Shown here one piece after another: positions 1-7,810 of a stretch of 40,708 bases of DNA. The first letter of the stretch is position 1. Each line of letters starts with the position of its first letter. A program made the position numbers and the translations under genes. The stretch is from Candidatus Tepidifontimicrobium thermophilum (GTDB lineage Bacteria; Sysuimicrobiota; Sysuimicrobiia; Sysuimicrobiales; Sysuimicrobiaceae): positions 1-40,708 of the forward strand of contig JAVKKH010000019.1 in the NCBI GenBank assembly GCA_031296405.1, given 5' to 3'. The notes under the pieces are model-generated. The model was not told the DNA's origin. It saw nothing but the letters and a program-made list of their open reading frames with translations, and did no database searches.

Positions 1-358
1 GGACCTCCCGGGCCACCTGGAGGATCTGGTCGCGGCTTTCCACCGAGCAGGGGCCGGCGAAGACCAGCACCTCGGGGCCGCTGATGCGCACGTTTCCCAC
101 GGGGACCCCGGTGGTGTGAGGCTGGAACTCGCGGCTGACCAGCTTGTAGGGCTGCAGGACCTTGACCACCCGCTCCACCCCGTCCATGGCCTCCAGCATG
201 GTGCGCAGCTGCTCCTTGGTGCGGTCGTCGCCGATGACGCCCACCACGGTGCGCATCACCCCCTGGGAGACGTGGGGAACGAGCCCCGCCTCCCGGATGC
301 GCTGCAGCACCGCCTCCTGCTGCTCGGGAGTGCAGTGGGGTTGCAGCACCACGATCAC
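1..358 (-). CDS. aroF: DAHP synthase (3-deoxy-7-phosphoheptulonate synthase), N-terminal part
   Basis: First 119 codons of a gene running off the left edge. My translation of the minus strand begins VIVVLQPHCTPEQQEAVLQR and continues through GVIGD, then QPYKLVSREF, to VFAGPCSVES near the window edge. This is the layout of the Thermotoga-type DAHP synthase: an N-terminal ferredoxin-like regulatory domain (about residues 1-70), a short linker, then the beta/alpha barrel opening with the AGPCSVE strand. The enzyme condenses PEP and erythrose-4-phosphate, the first step of the shikimate pathway, and in this subclass the N-terminal domain mediates feedback by aromatic amino acids. The GTG start at 358 has GGAGGAGGG upstream. 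It lies directly behind a T-box terminator, so it is controlled at both transcript and enzyme level. The catalytic C-terminal part is outside the window. Confidence 0.9.
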   Translation of the reverse strand, partial: MIVVLQPHCTPEQQEAVLQRIREAGLVPHVSQGVMRTVVGVIGDDRTKEQLRTMLEAMDGVERVVKVLQPYKLVSREFQPHTTGVPVGNVRISGPEVLVFAGPCSVESRDQILQVAREV

Positions 359-392
359 CGCTTTTCCCTCCTCCGGGCCCCGGAAGGGCCCC

Positions 393-428
393 AAAAAATT
401 TGCCTCCCGTCCTCACGGGACGGGAGGC
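393..428 (-). terminator. Intrinsic terminator of the aroF T-box
   Basis: A perfect 10-bp stem (402-411 with 419-428, GCCTCCCGTC against GACGGGAGGC), followed on the minus strand by a run of six U (398-393). It sits between the T-box core and the DAHP synthase ribosome-binding site and is the OFF structure of the riboswitch. Confidence 0.9.
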
Positions 429-686
429 GGAGAACACCTCGCGCGGTACCACCCGGCTTCCCCGCCGCACGGCGTGCGGCAGGGCCCTCTCGGAACGGGA
501 CTTGCGTCCGATTCCGCCGGCCTGGGCAACGGGAGCCGGAACCCCGTCGGCGCCTACTGGGCCCTGCTGCCGTTCGGGCCGCCCCTCCCGGGTCCATTCC
601 GCGGGCTGACGGCTACCGCGCTTCCACCGACCTCGCGGCTCTCTTAGAGCGTCCTTCCCGCGTACTCGTCCCGATCCTCGGGTTTG
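393..686 (-). promoter_or_regulatory. T-box leader upstream of DAHP synthase, probably tryptophan-responsive
   Basis: Read on the minus strand the leader shows, in order, AGAGAG (639-644), GGTGGAAGCG (619-628), a specifier region ending GGAATGGACCC with UGG at 596-594, the T-box core GGGTGGTACCGCG (about 442-455) and an intrinsic terminator. These are the conserved Stem I, specifier and antiterminator elements of T-box riboswitches, which sense uncharged tRNA. UGG followed by ACC points to tRNA-Trp; the serine T-box in this window has UCC followed by ACC in the same context. One reservation: the base expected to face the tRNA discriminator is U, whereas many bacterial tRNA-Trp have G73, so pairing would be a wobble. 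Confidence 0.85.
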
Positions 687-692
687 GCATGG

Positions 693-701
693 ATTTTAGC
701 A
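693..701 (-). promoter_or_regulatory. Extended -10 promoter for the aroF T-box transcript
   Basis: The minus strand reads TGCTAAAAT, an extended -10 (TG-n-TAAAAT) with no good -35 at 17 bp. The predicted start near 686 fits the 5' end of Stem I. An imperfect inverted repeat (GTCAACCC 708-715, GGTTTGAC 725-732) lies just upstream and could be an operator. Confidence 0.5.
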
Positions 702-865
702 CCGAGGGTCAACCCCGCGCCAGCGGTTTGACGGGGACGGCTCGGGCGGTTAGGCTGGGCTCGGGCTGTTGGCCTGTTCCCCGAGGAGCGCGTCCAAACG
801 CGTGACGCGGGGACGCGGACCGGTGCTTGCGAGGACGGTGCCGGTCCCGGCGGTGGACGAGCGTC

Positions 866-3061
866 GTGCAAACCCTCCTACTGGGGATCCCTTTGATTCC
901 CCTGCTGGCCGCGCCGTGGGCCGCGGCCAGCAGGCGTGGGAGCTGGCTGGTCGCCCTGGGCGCGTGCGGGGCGGTGCTGCTAGCGCTGGTACCGGTAGCC
1001 CGGTGGGCCGCCACGGGCCTGGTGGCATCCGCGGAGCTGAGCTGGTTCTCTGCCCTCGGGGTCGGCTACCGCCTCCGCGCGGACGGCCTGAGTGCGCTGT
1101 TCGCCCTGCTCGTGGCCGGCGTGGGGGTGCTCATCGTCCTGTACGCGAGGGCCTACCTAGGGCACGAGCCCCGCGCGCCTGCCTTCTTCGCGTACCTGCT
1201 GCTGTTCGCCGGCTCCATGTTGGGGCTCGTGCTGGCGGATGACCTGCTGACCCTGTACGTGTTCTGGGAGGGCACCTCCCTCGCCTCCTTCTTTCTGATC
1301 GGGTTTCACGACGAGCGGTGGGAGGCCCGGCAGGCCTCCGTGCGGGCTCTGGTGGTCACCGTGGTGGGCGGCCTCGCCATGCTGGCGGGCTTCTTGCTGC
1401 TGGGACTGGAGGCGGGGACTTTCCGTGTGTCAGAGCTGGATCCGCGGACCGTACAGGGCTCTCCGCGCTACCCTTGGGTGCTGGGCTTGGTCCTGGCGGG
1501 GGCCTTCACCAAGTCCGCACAGATCCCCGTGCACTTCTGGCTCCCGGGCGCCATGGTGGCGCCCACGCCGGTAAGCGCGTACCTGCATTCCGCCACCATG
1601 GTGAAGGCGGGCGTCTTCCTCCTGCTGCGCCTGCTCCCGGTGCTGGGCGGGACGGAGCTCTGGCGCACCTGGATCCTGCCCGTGGGCCTAGGTACGTTCC
1701 TGTTCGGGGCGGTGGTGGCGGTCCTGCAGGACGACCTGAAGGCCCTGCTGGCCTACGGGACCGTGAGCGCCCTGGGTCTGGCCACCGCGCTCGCGGGGAC
1801 CGGCACGGCGGTGGGGCGGGACGCCGCGGTCCTGTATCTCATAAACCACGCGGCCTATAAGGGCACGCTGTTCCTGGTGGCGGGGGCCGTGGAGCACGAA
1901 ACCGGTACCCGGCAAATCCGCCACCTGCGGGGCCTCGCGCGGGCGATGCCCGCCACCGCGACGCTGGCCGCGTTGAGCGTGTTCTCCCTGGCGGCTCTTC
2001 CTGCGAGCGGCGGGTTCGTGGCCAAGGACCTGGCTGCGAAGGCGCTGGGGCACGGGCTGGAGGGGTGGCTGTGGGTTGGGGCGGTGGTCACCGCGGCGTT
2101 CGGAGCGCGCTTCCTGCAGGTGTTCTTTGGCTCAGGAGAGGCTGAACATCGGCACGAGCCCGCGGGGTTGTGGTTGCCCGCCTTACCCCTGGCGGTGCTG
2201 TGCGTGCTGTTCGGCACCTGGCGGCAGCTCCCGGAGGCGGTGGTGGACTGGCTCGGAGCTCCCCACAACGTCTGGCCCAAGTTCAGCTGGGGCAAGGTGG
2301 CCCCCGCGCTGCTGGCCGCGGTAGGTGGAGCGGGGGTGGCCTGGTTCGGCGGGACGGTGTCCTCGCGGTGGCCGGAAGCCCGGTGGAACGGGGATCGGAT
2401 CTTCGACGCGCTGCAGGCTGCCCTGCTGCGCTTCGCGGACGCCCTCACGCACCTCAGCCTGACCGGGCGGCTGCGGGACTACCTGGTGGTGATCCTGGGA
2501 GTCGCCGCAGTGGGGGCGGGGCTCCCCGTGCTGGCCCACGCGCGGTGGCCGGAGGTGGGGCGGCTTTCCTTCGAGGCCGCGTTCGTGGGTATCGGGGTCG
2601 CTGCCGTGCTCGTGACCGTGCTTAGCCGGAGTCTGGTGGCGGCCGTGGTTGCGCTGGGTGCGGTGGGCTACAGCGTGGTGTTCCTGTTCATGGGGCTGCG
2701 GGCGCCAGACCTCGCTCTCACCCAGATGCTGGTGGAGACGGTGAGCCTGGTGCTGTTCCTCGCGGTGGTGACGCGCCTGCTGAGCGCCGACGTCCCCGAC
2801 CGTCATCCCCTGGCGGGGCTGGACCTGCTGGTGTCCGTGGCGGTCGGGGTGGTGGCCGGCGCGCTGGCGTTCCAGCTCAGCACAGGACCCCCGTCCCAGC
2901 GCCTTGCGGAGTTCTTCGCGCGCAACGCGAAGCTGGCGGGCGGGACCAACCTGGTGAACCTGGTCGTGGTGGACTTCCGGGGGCTGGACACACTGGGGGA
3001 GATCACGGTGTTGGGTATCGCCGCGTTGGGGGTCCTGGCGCTGGCGAGGAGGCCTCGGTGA
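866..3061 (+). CDS. mrpA: Na+/H+ antiporter subunit A (MrpA/MnhA)
   Basis: A 731-residue polytopic protein, the large subunit of the seven-subunit Mrp cation/proton antiporter. The N-terminal two-thirds is NuoL-like, with FWEGTSLASFFLIG, a lysine in AFTKSAQIPVHFWLPG and HSATMVKAG typical of the proton-path helices. The C-terminal third carries the MrpA-specific DUF4040/MrpB-like part ending VVDFRGLDTLGEITVLGIAA, as in known MrpA proteins. I chose the GTG at 866 (VQTLLLGIPLIPLL), with GGTGGA upstream, because it matches the usual hydrophobic start. An in-frame TTG at 827 would add a basic, non-membrane stretch. It overlaps mrpB by 4 bases and begins a fully coupled operon. Slightly shorter than many MrpA (about 770-800 residues). 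Confidence 0.93.
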   Translation: MQTLLLGIPLIPLLAAPWAAASRRGSWLVALGACGAVLLALVPVARWAATGLVASAELSWFSALGVGYRLRADGLSALFALLVAGVGVLIVLYARAYLGHEPRAPAFFAYLLLFAGSMLGLVLADDLLTLYVFWEGTSLASFFLIGFHDERWEARQASVRALVVTVVGGLAMLAGFLLLGLEAGTFRVSELDPRTVQGSPRYPWVLGLVLAGAFTKSAQIPVHFWLPGAMVAPTPVSAYLHSATMVKAGVFLLLRLLPVLGGTELWRTWILPVGLGTFLFGAVVAVLQDDLKALLAYGTVSALGLATALAGTGTAVGRDAAVLYLINHAAYKGTLFLVAGAVEHETGTRQIRHLRGLARAMPATATLAALSVFSLAALPASGGFVAKDLAAKALGHGLEGWLWVGAVVTAAFGARFLQVFFGSGEAEHRHEPAGLWLPALPLAVLCVLFGTWRQLPEAVVDWLGAPHNVWPKFSWGKVAPALLAAVGGAGVAWFGGTVSSRWPEARWNGDRIFDALQAALLRFADALTHLSLTGRLRDYLVVILGVAAVGAGLPVLAHARWPEVGRLSFEAAFVGIGVAAVLVTVLSRSLVAAVVALGAVGYSVVFLFMGLRAPDLALTQMLVETVSLVLFLAVVTRLLSADVPDRHPLAGLDLLVSVAVGVVAGALAFQLSTGPPSQRLAEFFARNAKLAGGTNLVNLVVVDFRGLDTLGEITVLGIAALGVLALARRPR

Positions 3062-3450
3062 ACAGCCTGGTGCTGAGGACGGTGGCACGGGTGGTGGCAC
3101 CCGTGGTGGTGCTGTACGGCGTGCGGTTGCTCCTGGTAGGTCACAACTCGCCGGGCGGAGGCTTCGTGGGCGGCCTCGTCACGGCCCTGGCGGTGGTGTT
3201 GGGCTGGCTGGCTTTCGGCCCCCCTCCGCGGGCACGGCGGTGGGAGCGGGGCGTGGCGCTGGGGGTGGGGATTTCCGCGGTCACGGGCCTGGCTGCGGTG
3301 CTCCTGGGCCGGCCGTTCTTGACCCACGCCGTGCTGTACGCGGGGCCCGTGAAGCTGCCCACGTCCCTGTTCTTCGACGTGGGGGTATTCCTGGTGGTGG
3401 TGTCCGCGACGCTCGCGGCCGTCCGGACCCTGTGGGAGGCGGGCTCGTGA
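3058..3450 (+). CDS. mrpB: Na+/H+ antiporter subunit B (MrpB/MnhB)
   Basis: A 130-residue membrane protein with four likely helices and the MnhB signature SPGGGFVGGLVTALAVVLGW near residues 31-50. It is a structural subunit of the Mrp complex. The GTG start overlaps the mrpA stop (GTGA), and its own TGA overlaps the mrpC start in the same way, so translation is coupled. The length is normal for the family. Confidence 0.93.
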   Translation: MNSLVLRTVARVVAPVVVLYGVRLLLVGHNSPGGGFVGGLVTALAVVLGWLAFGPPPRARRWERGVALGVGISAVTGLAAVLLGRPFLTHAVLYAGPVKLPTSLFFDVGVFLVVVSATLAAVRTLWEAGS

Positions 3451-3752
3451 ACCTGGTGCTGGCGGCCCTGGTGGGTCTGCTGTTCGCCGCAGGCACCTGG
3501 CTGCTGCTGGGACAGCGCATCCTCCGGCAGGTGATCGGCCTCGGGTTGATCGCGCACGGGGCGAACCTGACGGTGCTCCTAGCAGGCGGCCTGGTAGGCC
3601 GGCACGCGCCGCTGCTGGGGAACCCCGAGCCCCGGGCAGACCCGCTGCCGCAGGCGCTGATCCTGACCGCCATCGTGATCGGCTTCGGGATCACCGCATT
3701 CCTGCTGGCCCTGGGCTACCGCATGCACGCCCTTGAGGAGGACGAGGGGTGA
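3447..3752 (+). CDS. mrpC: Na+/H+ antiporter subunit C (MrpC/MnhC, NuoK-like)
   Basis: A 101-residue protein beginning VNLVLAALVGLLFAAGTWLL. It has three hydrophobic segments and the NuoK/MrpC hallmarks GLGLIAHGANLTVLLAG and DPLPQALILTAIVIGFG. It is the homologue of complex I subunit NuoK and forms part of the membrane arm of the antiporter. The GTG start at 3447 overlaps the mrpB stop and is the only start that removes the unrelated upstream sequence of the longer open frame. It overlaps mrpD by 4 bases. Confidence 0.92.
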   Translation: MNLVLAALVGLLFAAGTWLLLGQRILRQVIGLGLIAHGANLTVLLAGGLVGRHAPLLGNPEPRADPLPQALILTAIVIGFGITAFLLALGYRMHALEEDEG

Positions 3753-5203
3753 ACGCCGCCGCAGCCCCCGTGCTGATCCCGCTGCTGACGGGGCTTCTGT
3801 GCGTGGCCCTTCCCTCCCGCCGCCTCCGTTGGGGGGTGAGCGTGACGGGAGGTACGGCCTGCGTTGTCGCCAGCGTCTGGTTGGTGGCCCTGGCCCGGGC
3901 GCACACGGTCGTGATCCTGCGCTTCGGCAACTGGCCCGCGCCGTTCGGGATCGTGTTCGCCGCGGACCTCCTGGGAGCGCTCATGAGCGCCATCGGGAGC
4001 TGGGTCGCGCTGTGCACCCTCCTGGCCCTGCTGGCGCAGCCGCACCCTCGCCTGGACGGCTTCTTCCACGGCGGCTGGCACCTGATGCTCGCGGGAATGA
4101 ACGGGGCGTTTTTGACCGGTGATCTGTTCAACCTGTACGTGTTCTTTGAGGTGCTGCTGGTGGCCTCGTACTTCCTGCTCACCCTGGGCAGCACCCGGCG
4201 CCAGGCGCGCGAGGCCTTCACCTACGTGGCTAGCAACCTGGTCGCGTCCACCCTGTTCCTTGTGGGAGTGGCGTTGCTGTACGCGGCCGTGGGCAGCGTC
4301 AACATGGCGGACCTGTCCGTGCGGATGCCGGACGCGTCCCCGGGTCTGGTGCGCCCCGCGGTGTTCCTGCTGGCGGTGGCGTTCGGGGTGAAGGCGGCGA
4401 TTTTCCCCCTGTACGCGTGGCTGCCCCACGCCTACGTGCTCCCTCCAGGGCCGGTGGCAGCGTACTTCGGGGGTATGCTCACAAAGGTCGGCGTGTACGC
4501 CCTGTACCGCCTGTTCACCACCCTGAACCCCCTGCGGGGTCCGGAGCCCACCCTGGTGACGGTGGCAGTGCTGACCATGGTGTTCGGGGTGCTGGGAGCC
4601 CTGGCGCAAGAGGAGGTGCGGAGGATCCTGTCCTTCCACATCATCAGCCAGATCGGGTACATGGTGTTCGGGCTGGCGCTGGGCACGCCGCAGGCGTGGG
4701 CCGCGGGGCTGTTCTACGTCCTGCACCATATCGGCGTGAAGACGGCGCTGCTGCTCGTGAGCGCCGCGGTGGAGGCCAGCTACGGCACAGGCGCCCTGCG
4801 GGCGCTGTCGGGCTTGGCCCACGCCCACCCGTTTTTGGGCCTGTCCTTTGCGATCCCTGCCCTGTCCCTGGCCGGGATCCCGCCCTTGAGCGGCTTCTGG
4901 GCGAAGGTGTTCGTGGTGGAGGCGGGGCTCCGGGCCGGTGAGGCCTTCGCAGTGGGTGCGAGTCTTGCGGTGAGCCTGCTGACCCTGCTGTCCATGAGCA
5001 AGATCTTCACCGGTGCCTTCTGGGGGCCCTCTCCGGAACGGGAGGCGATCCCAGCGCTTCACTACCTCGCCATCGCGGGCGTGGGGGTGCTCACACTGGT
5101 GTGGGGGCTGGGAGGCGGGTGGCTGTGGGATCTGACCGCCACGGCGGCGGAGCGCCTGGCAGACCCCGGCGTCTACGCCCAAACGGTGCTGGGGGGTCGC
5201 TGA
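3749..5203 (+). CDS. mrpD: Na+/H+ antiporter subunit D (MrpD/MnhD)
   Basis: A 484-residue, roughly 14-helix protein of the NuoM/N family. Visible signatures include the glutamate in LYVFFEVLLVASYFLLTLGS, the lysine in GVKAAIFPLYAWLPHAY, and PVAAYFGGMLTKVGVYALYR, the conserved proton-channel helices. It is the second large antiporter-like subunit of Mrp. GTG start at 3749 overlapping the mrpC stop; normal length. Confidence 0.94.
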   Translation: MNAAAAPVLIPLLTGLLCVALPSRRLRWGVSVTGGTACVVASVWLVALARAHTVVILRFGNWPAPFGIVFAADLLGALMSAIGSWVALCTLLALLAQPHPRLDGFFHGGWHLMLAGMNGAFLTGDLFNLYVFFEVLLVASYFLLTLGSTRRQAREAFTYVASNLVASTLFLVGVALLYAAVGSVNMADLSVRMPDASPGLVRPAVFLLAVAFGVKAAIFPLYAWLPHAYVLPPGPVAAYFGGMLTKVGVYALYRLFTTLNPLRGPEPTLVTVAVLTMVFGVLGALAQEEVRRILSFHIISQIGYMVFGLALGTPQAWAAGLFYVLHHIGVKTALLLVSAAVEASYGTGALRALSGLAHAHPFLGLSFAIPALSLAGIPPLSGFWAKVFVVEAGLRAGEAFAVGASLAVSLLTLLSMSKIFTGAFWGPSPEREAIPALHYLAIAGVGVLTLVWGLGGGWLWDLTATAAERLADPGVYAQTVLGGR

Positions 5204-5204
5204 G

Positions 5205-5531
5205 GTGAGGCGGCTGGCGGCAGCGTTGCGCCTGGTGGCGGTCGGGGTGTGGGAGATCTCCCGGGCGAACCTGCGCCTGGCGACCCTGGTGCTCAATCCC
5301 AGGCGGGCCAACCGACCCCGCTTCATCCGGGTACCCATCCGCCTGCGCGGAGACGCCGCCATCACGGCCCTGGCGAACCTGATCACCCTGACGCCGGGCA
5401 CCCTCACGGTGGACGTGGCGCCCGACCGCTCGAGTCTCCTGGTGCACGTCTTCGACCTGGAGGAGGAAGGCGCCGCGGTGGCAGAAATCCAGAACCGGTT
5501 GGAACGCGCGGTGGCGGAGGTGTTCGAGTGA
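5205..5531 (+). CDS. mrpE: Na+/H+ antiporter subunit E (MrpE/MnhE)
   Basis: A 108-residue protein with an N-terminal hydrophobic segment (about residues 4-20) and the MrpE soluble part: VPIRLRGDAAITALANLITL, then TPGTLTVDV. Family members are usually 150-160 residues with two N-terminal helices, so this is a short version that lacks the first helical hairpin. It sits one base after the mrpD stop and overlaps mrpF by 4 bases. The GTG start at 5205 has GGTCGCTGAG upstream, a weak ribosome site, so reinitiation from mrpD is likely. Confidence 0.88.
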   Translation: MRRLAAALRLVAVGVWEISRANLRLATLVLNPRRANRPRFIRVPIRLRGDAAITALANLITLTPGTLTVDVAPDRSSLLVHVFDLEEEGAAVAEIQNRLERAVAEVFE

Positions 5532-5785
5532 CAGCGGTAGCTCTGGCGCTGCTGGCCTGCGCGGCGGCCTTGTGCGCGGTCCGGCTGGCCACCGGACCCG
5601 GGTTCGTGGACCGCGTGGTGGCCGCAGACGCCCTGGCTATGGTGCTGCTCAACGTGGTCCTCACCGCGGGCGTGCTGTGGGACACCCGCGACTACCTGGA
5701 CGTAGCTGTCGTGCTGGCTGCCCTGGCGTTCGTGGGCACGGTGGCGGCGGCGCGTTTCGTGTCCGGAGGAGGTCCCCTTGCGTGA
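5528..5785 (+). CDS. mrpF: Na+/H+ antiporter subunit F (MrpF/MnhF)
   Basis: An 85-residue, three-helix protein starting VTAVALALLACAAALCAVRL and containing GPGFVDRVVAADALAM, the MnhF signature (family motif GP..pDRvvA.D). GTG start at 5528 inside the mrpE stop. The longer open frame upstream is the shadow of mrpE. It overlaps mrpG by 8 bases. Confidence 0.9.
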   Translation: MTAVALALLACAAALCAVRLATGPGFVDRVVAADALAMVLLNVVLTAGVLWDTRDYLDVAVVLAALAFVGTVAAARFVSGGGPLA

Positions 5786-6077
5786 GTGGAGTGCGGTGTT
5801 CCTGTTGGTGGGCGCCGCCTTCTCCCTGGTGGCGGGCGTGGGGATGGTCAGGTACCGGGACACCCTGAGCCGGCTGCACGTGGCGGGGAAGGTCACCACC
5901 TTCGGCGCCGCCGGCGCCCTGGTCGGATCCTTTTTGCACCACGGGGGAGGCTGGCAGGAGGTGGCGATCCTGGCTTTCCTGCTGCTCACCACCCCCGCGG
6001 GGTCCCACGCTCTGGCCCGGGCTCTCGCAAGACGCTTTCACGACCAATCGGGATGGCCGTCCTCCGAGGACTCCTGA
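5778..6077 (+). CDS. mrpG: Na+/H+ antiporter subunit G (MrpG/MnhG)
   Basis: A 99-residue protein with three helices and the MnhG signature VGMVRYRDTLSRLHVAGKV. A TTG start at 5778 is preceded by GGAGGAGGT (5764-5772). It completes the A-G gene set, so the antiporter should be functional. Its 3' end overlaps the following gene by 25 bases, which suggests that gene is in the same transcript. Confidence 0.9.
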   Translation: MREWSAVFLLVGAAFSLVAGVGMVRYRDTLSRLHVAGKVTTFGAAGALVGSFLHHGGGWQEVAILAFLLLTTPAGSHALARALARRFHDQSGWPSSEDS

Positions 6078-6679
6078 TCCGCGGCCTGCTGGTGACCGTA
6101 CCCCTCCTGGTCACCTTCGCCCTCCTGCGGTGGGTGTTCCGGGTGCTGGACAGCGTGCTGCAGCCCGTGTTCCGGTGGCTGTTCGGCAACAACGTGCCGG
6201 GCGCAGGGCTCGTGGGCGGGCTGGTGGTGATCCTACTGGTGGGCCTGCTGGTCAGCACCTGGCCGGGGCGTGTGGCCCTGCACGCCCTGGAAGCCGTCCT
6301 GTTCCGGACCCCGCTTCTGCGGGTCATCTACGGCGGCACCAAGCAGGTGGTGGAGGTGGTGTTGGGCGGCCGGCAGGCTCCGTTCCGGCGGGTGGTGCTG
6401 GTGGAGTGGCCACGGAGGGGGGCGTACGCGCTGGGATTTGTGACGGGCGAGGAAGTGGTCTCTGAGGGTCGGTCGGTCCTCAAAGTGTTCGTCATCAGCT
6501 CGCCGAACCCGACCACGGGCTTCCTCATGCTGGTGCCCGAGGAGCAGACAGTACCGCTCCGGATGACCGTGGACGAGGCCCTGACCCTGGTGGTGTCCGG
6601 GGGGCTGGCGGGTTCGGCGCAGGTGGTGGCGCAGGCCCTGGCGGAGGCCCAGGCGGACGCGGAGGGAGGTAGCGCGTGA
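6053..6679 (+). CDS. DUF502 family membrane protein
   Basis: A 208-residue protein with two N-terminal membrane segments: GLLIRGLLVTVPLLVTFALL and a glycine/valine-rich helix GAGLVGGLVVILLVGLLVS. After these come the DUF502 (COG2928) features: a PLLRVIYGGTKQVVE segment, VVLVEWPRRGAYALGFVTGE and NPTTGFLMLVPEE. Molecular function unknown; members are widespread inner-membrane proteins. The ATG at 6053 is chosen because the family begins right at this basic-hydrophobic start; the open frame upstream is a shadow of mrpF/mrpG. It overlaps mrpG by 25 bases and the next gene by 4. Confidence 0.88.
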   Translation: MAVLRGLLIRGLLVTVPLLVTFALLRWVFRVLDSVLQPVFRWLFGNNVPGAGLVGGLVVILLVGLLVSTWPGRVALHALEAVLFRTPLLRVIYGGTKQVVEVVLGGRQAPFRRVVLVEWPRRGAYALGFVTGEEVVSEGRSVLKVFVISSPNPTTGFLMLVPEEQTVPLRMTVDEALTLVVSGGLAGSAQVVAQALAEAQADAEGGSA

Positions 6680-7278
6680 CCGGGAAGATGGACGAGGAGG
6701 TCCTGGTGGTGCCTCGGGCGGTACTGCTCGCGAGCGGGCCTTTCACCGGGATGCGCGGGCCGGACGAGGCGGTGCTGCGTGTGATCCGCGACCGCGGGGT
6801 CTACCGCCGCCGGGCTGACGTGGAGGAGGATCCCTCGCTCAAGCAGGTGATCCCGTACGTGGTGGTCCGGCGGGGTACGGAGGTGTTCCTGTTCCGGCGG
6901 CTGGGACGGGGCAGCGAAGCACGGCTGCACGACCGGTACTCCATCGGGGTCGGCGGCCACATCCGCCGGGCGGACGGAGACGAGGGGGACCCCGTGCAGG
7001 CGGGGATGGTACGGGAGCTGGAGGAGGAACTCGTGTTCAGCGCCCCGTGGACCGCACGGTGGGTCGGTGTGCTCAACGACGAACGTAACCCGGTGAGCGC
7101 GGTGCACTTCGGGCTGGTGTACGAGGCCCAGACCACAGGGGAGGTCCGGGTCCGCGAGGAGGGAGTGCTGGCCGGCGGGTTCGTCCCCGTGCGGGAGGCG
7201 GTGCGGTACTACGACCGAATGGAGACCTGGTCGCAGCTGGTGATCGACGGGCTGGGCTGGTACCGTTCAGGGGACTGA
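6676..7278 (+). CDS. Nudix-family hydrolase-like protein
   Basis: A 200-residue protein with a Nudix-like core. SIGVGGHIRRADGDEG (about residues 89-104) is followed by VRELEEELVF (112-121), which matches REUxEExGU except that the final glycine is leucine. The loop between G and the helix is longer than canonical. The N-terminal 55 residues are not Nudix. The substrate cannot be told; the family hydrolyses nucleoside diphosphate-linked compounds. GTG start at 6676 overlaps the DUF502 stop, with GGAGG ten bases upstream. A downstream ATG at 6688 is the alternative. Stops one base before the next, also Nudix, gene. Confidence 0.8.
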   Translation: MTGKMDEEVLVVPRAVLLASGPFTGMRGPDEAVLRVIRDRGVYRRRADVEEDPSLKQVIPYVVVRRGTEVFLFRRLGRGSEARLHDRYSIGVGGHIRRADGDEGDPVQAGMVRELEEELVFSAPWTARWVGVLNDERNPVSAVHFGLVYEAQTTGEVRVREEGVLAGGFVPVREAVRYYDRMETWSQLVIDGLGWYRSGD

Positions 7279-7279
7279 G

Positions 7280-7810
7280 ATGTCCGTGGGGGCCGCAGAG
7301 GCGAAGTACTGTCCGCGGTGTGGCGGGCCGCTAGCTCTCCGGCGGTTCCGCGGAGAGCGGGTGACCCATCCTGCCTGCCAGCGCTGTGGGTTCGTCCTGT
7401 GGCAGAACCCCAAGCCTGTGGTGGCGGCCCTCGTCACCCGACAGGACAGGGCCCAAGCCCAGGTACTGTTGGGACGGCGCGGGGTGGAACCTGGCCGTGG
7501 TCTGTGGCACGTGCCGGGCGGGTTCGTGGACCCTGACGAGACACCGGAAGAAGCCCTGGCGCGGGAGTGCGCGGAGGAACTGGGGGTGCAGGTGGAACCT
7601 GAGGAGTTTGTGGGTGGGTTTCCTGACCGGTACGGGGAGGAGCCCATCCTGGTCCTGGCGTATCGGTGCCGCCTGGTTGGGGGAGAACCGGAGGGCTCCA
7701 CGGAGCTGGATCAGCCCACGTGGTTCCCGGTGAACCGGCCGCCGCAGCTGGCCTTCCGCAGCTGCCAGCTGGCCCTCCAGGTCCTGTGGAGGAAACTGCA
7801 GGGCGGCTAG
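7280..7810 (+). CDS. Nudix hydrolase with N-terminal zinc ribbon
   Basis: A 176-residue protein. Residues 11-36 form a four-cysteine zinc ribbon (C11, C14, C33, C36: YCPRCGG and PACQRCGFVLWQNPKP). The Nudix box follows, GGFVDPDETPEEALA then RECAEELGV, a full match to GX5EX7REUXEEXGU. The arrangement resembles NudC-type NADH pyrophosphatases, but the protein is shorter and lacks their N-terminal domain, so it is better called an ADP-ribose/NADH-type Nudix of unknown substrate. It directly follows another Nudix gene and ends base-to-base against the convergent regulator gene. Confidence 0.88.
   Translation: MSVGAAEAKYCPRCGGPLALRRFRGERVTHPACQRCGFVLWQNPKPVVAALVTRQDRAQAQVLLGRRGVEPGRGLWHVPGGFVDPDETPEEALARECAEELGVQVEPEEFVGGFPDRYGEEPILVLAYRCRLVGGEPEGSTELDQPTWFPVNRPPQLAFRSCQLALQVLWRKLQGG

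Noticed and set aside
116..805. Plus-strand ORFs across the aroF start and T-box
   Set aside because: The minus strand carries the DAHP synthase N terminus, a T-box and its terminator. The plus-strand translations have no recognisable features.
3716..5992. Very long open frames antisense to the Mrp operon (up to 758 codons)
   Set aside because: Composition is Arg/Gln/His/Pro-rich without domains, and the frames lie opposite seven coherent, coupled Mrp genes. They are GC-rich shadow frames.
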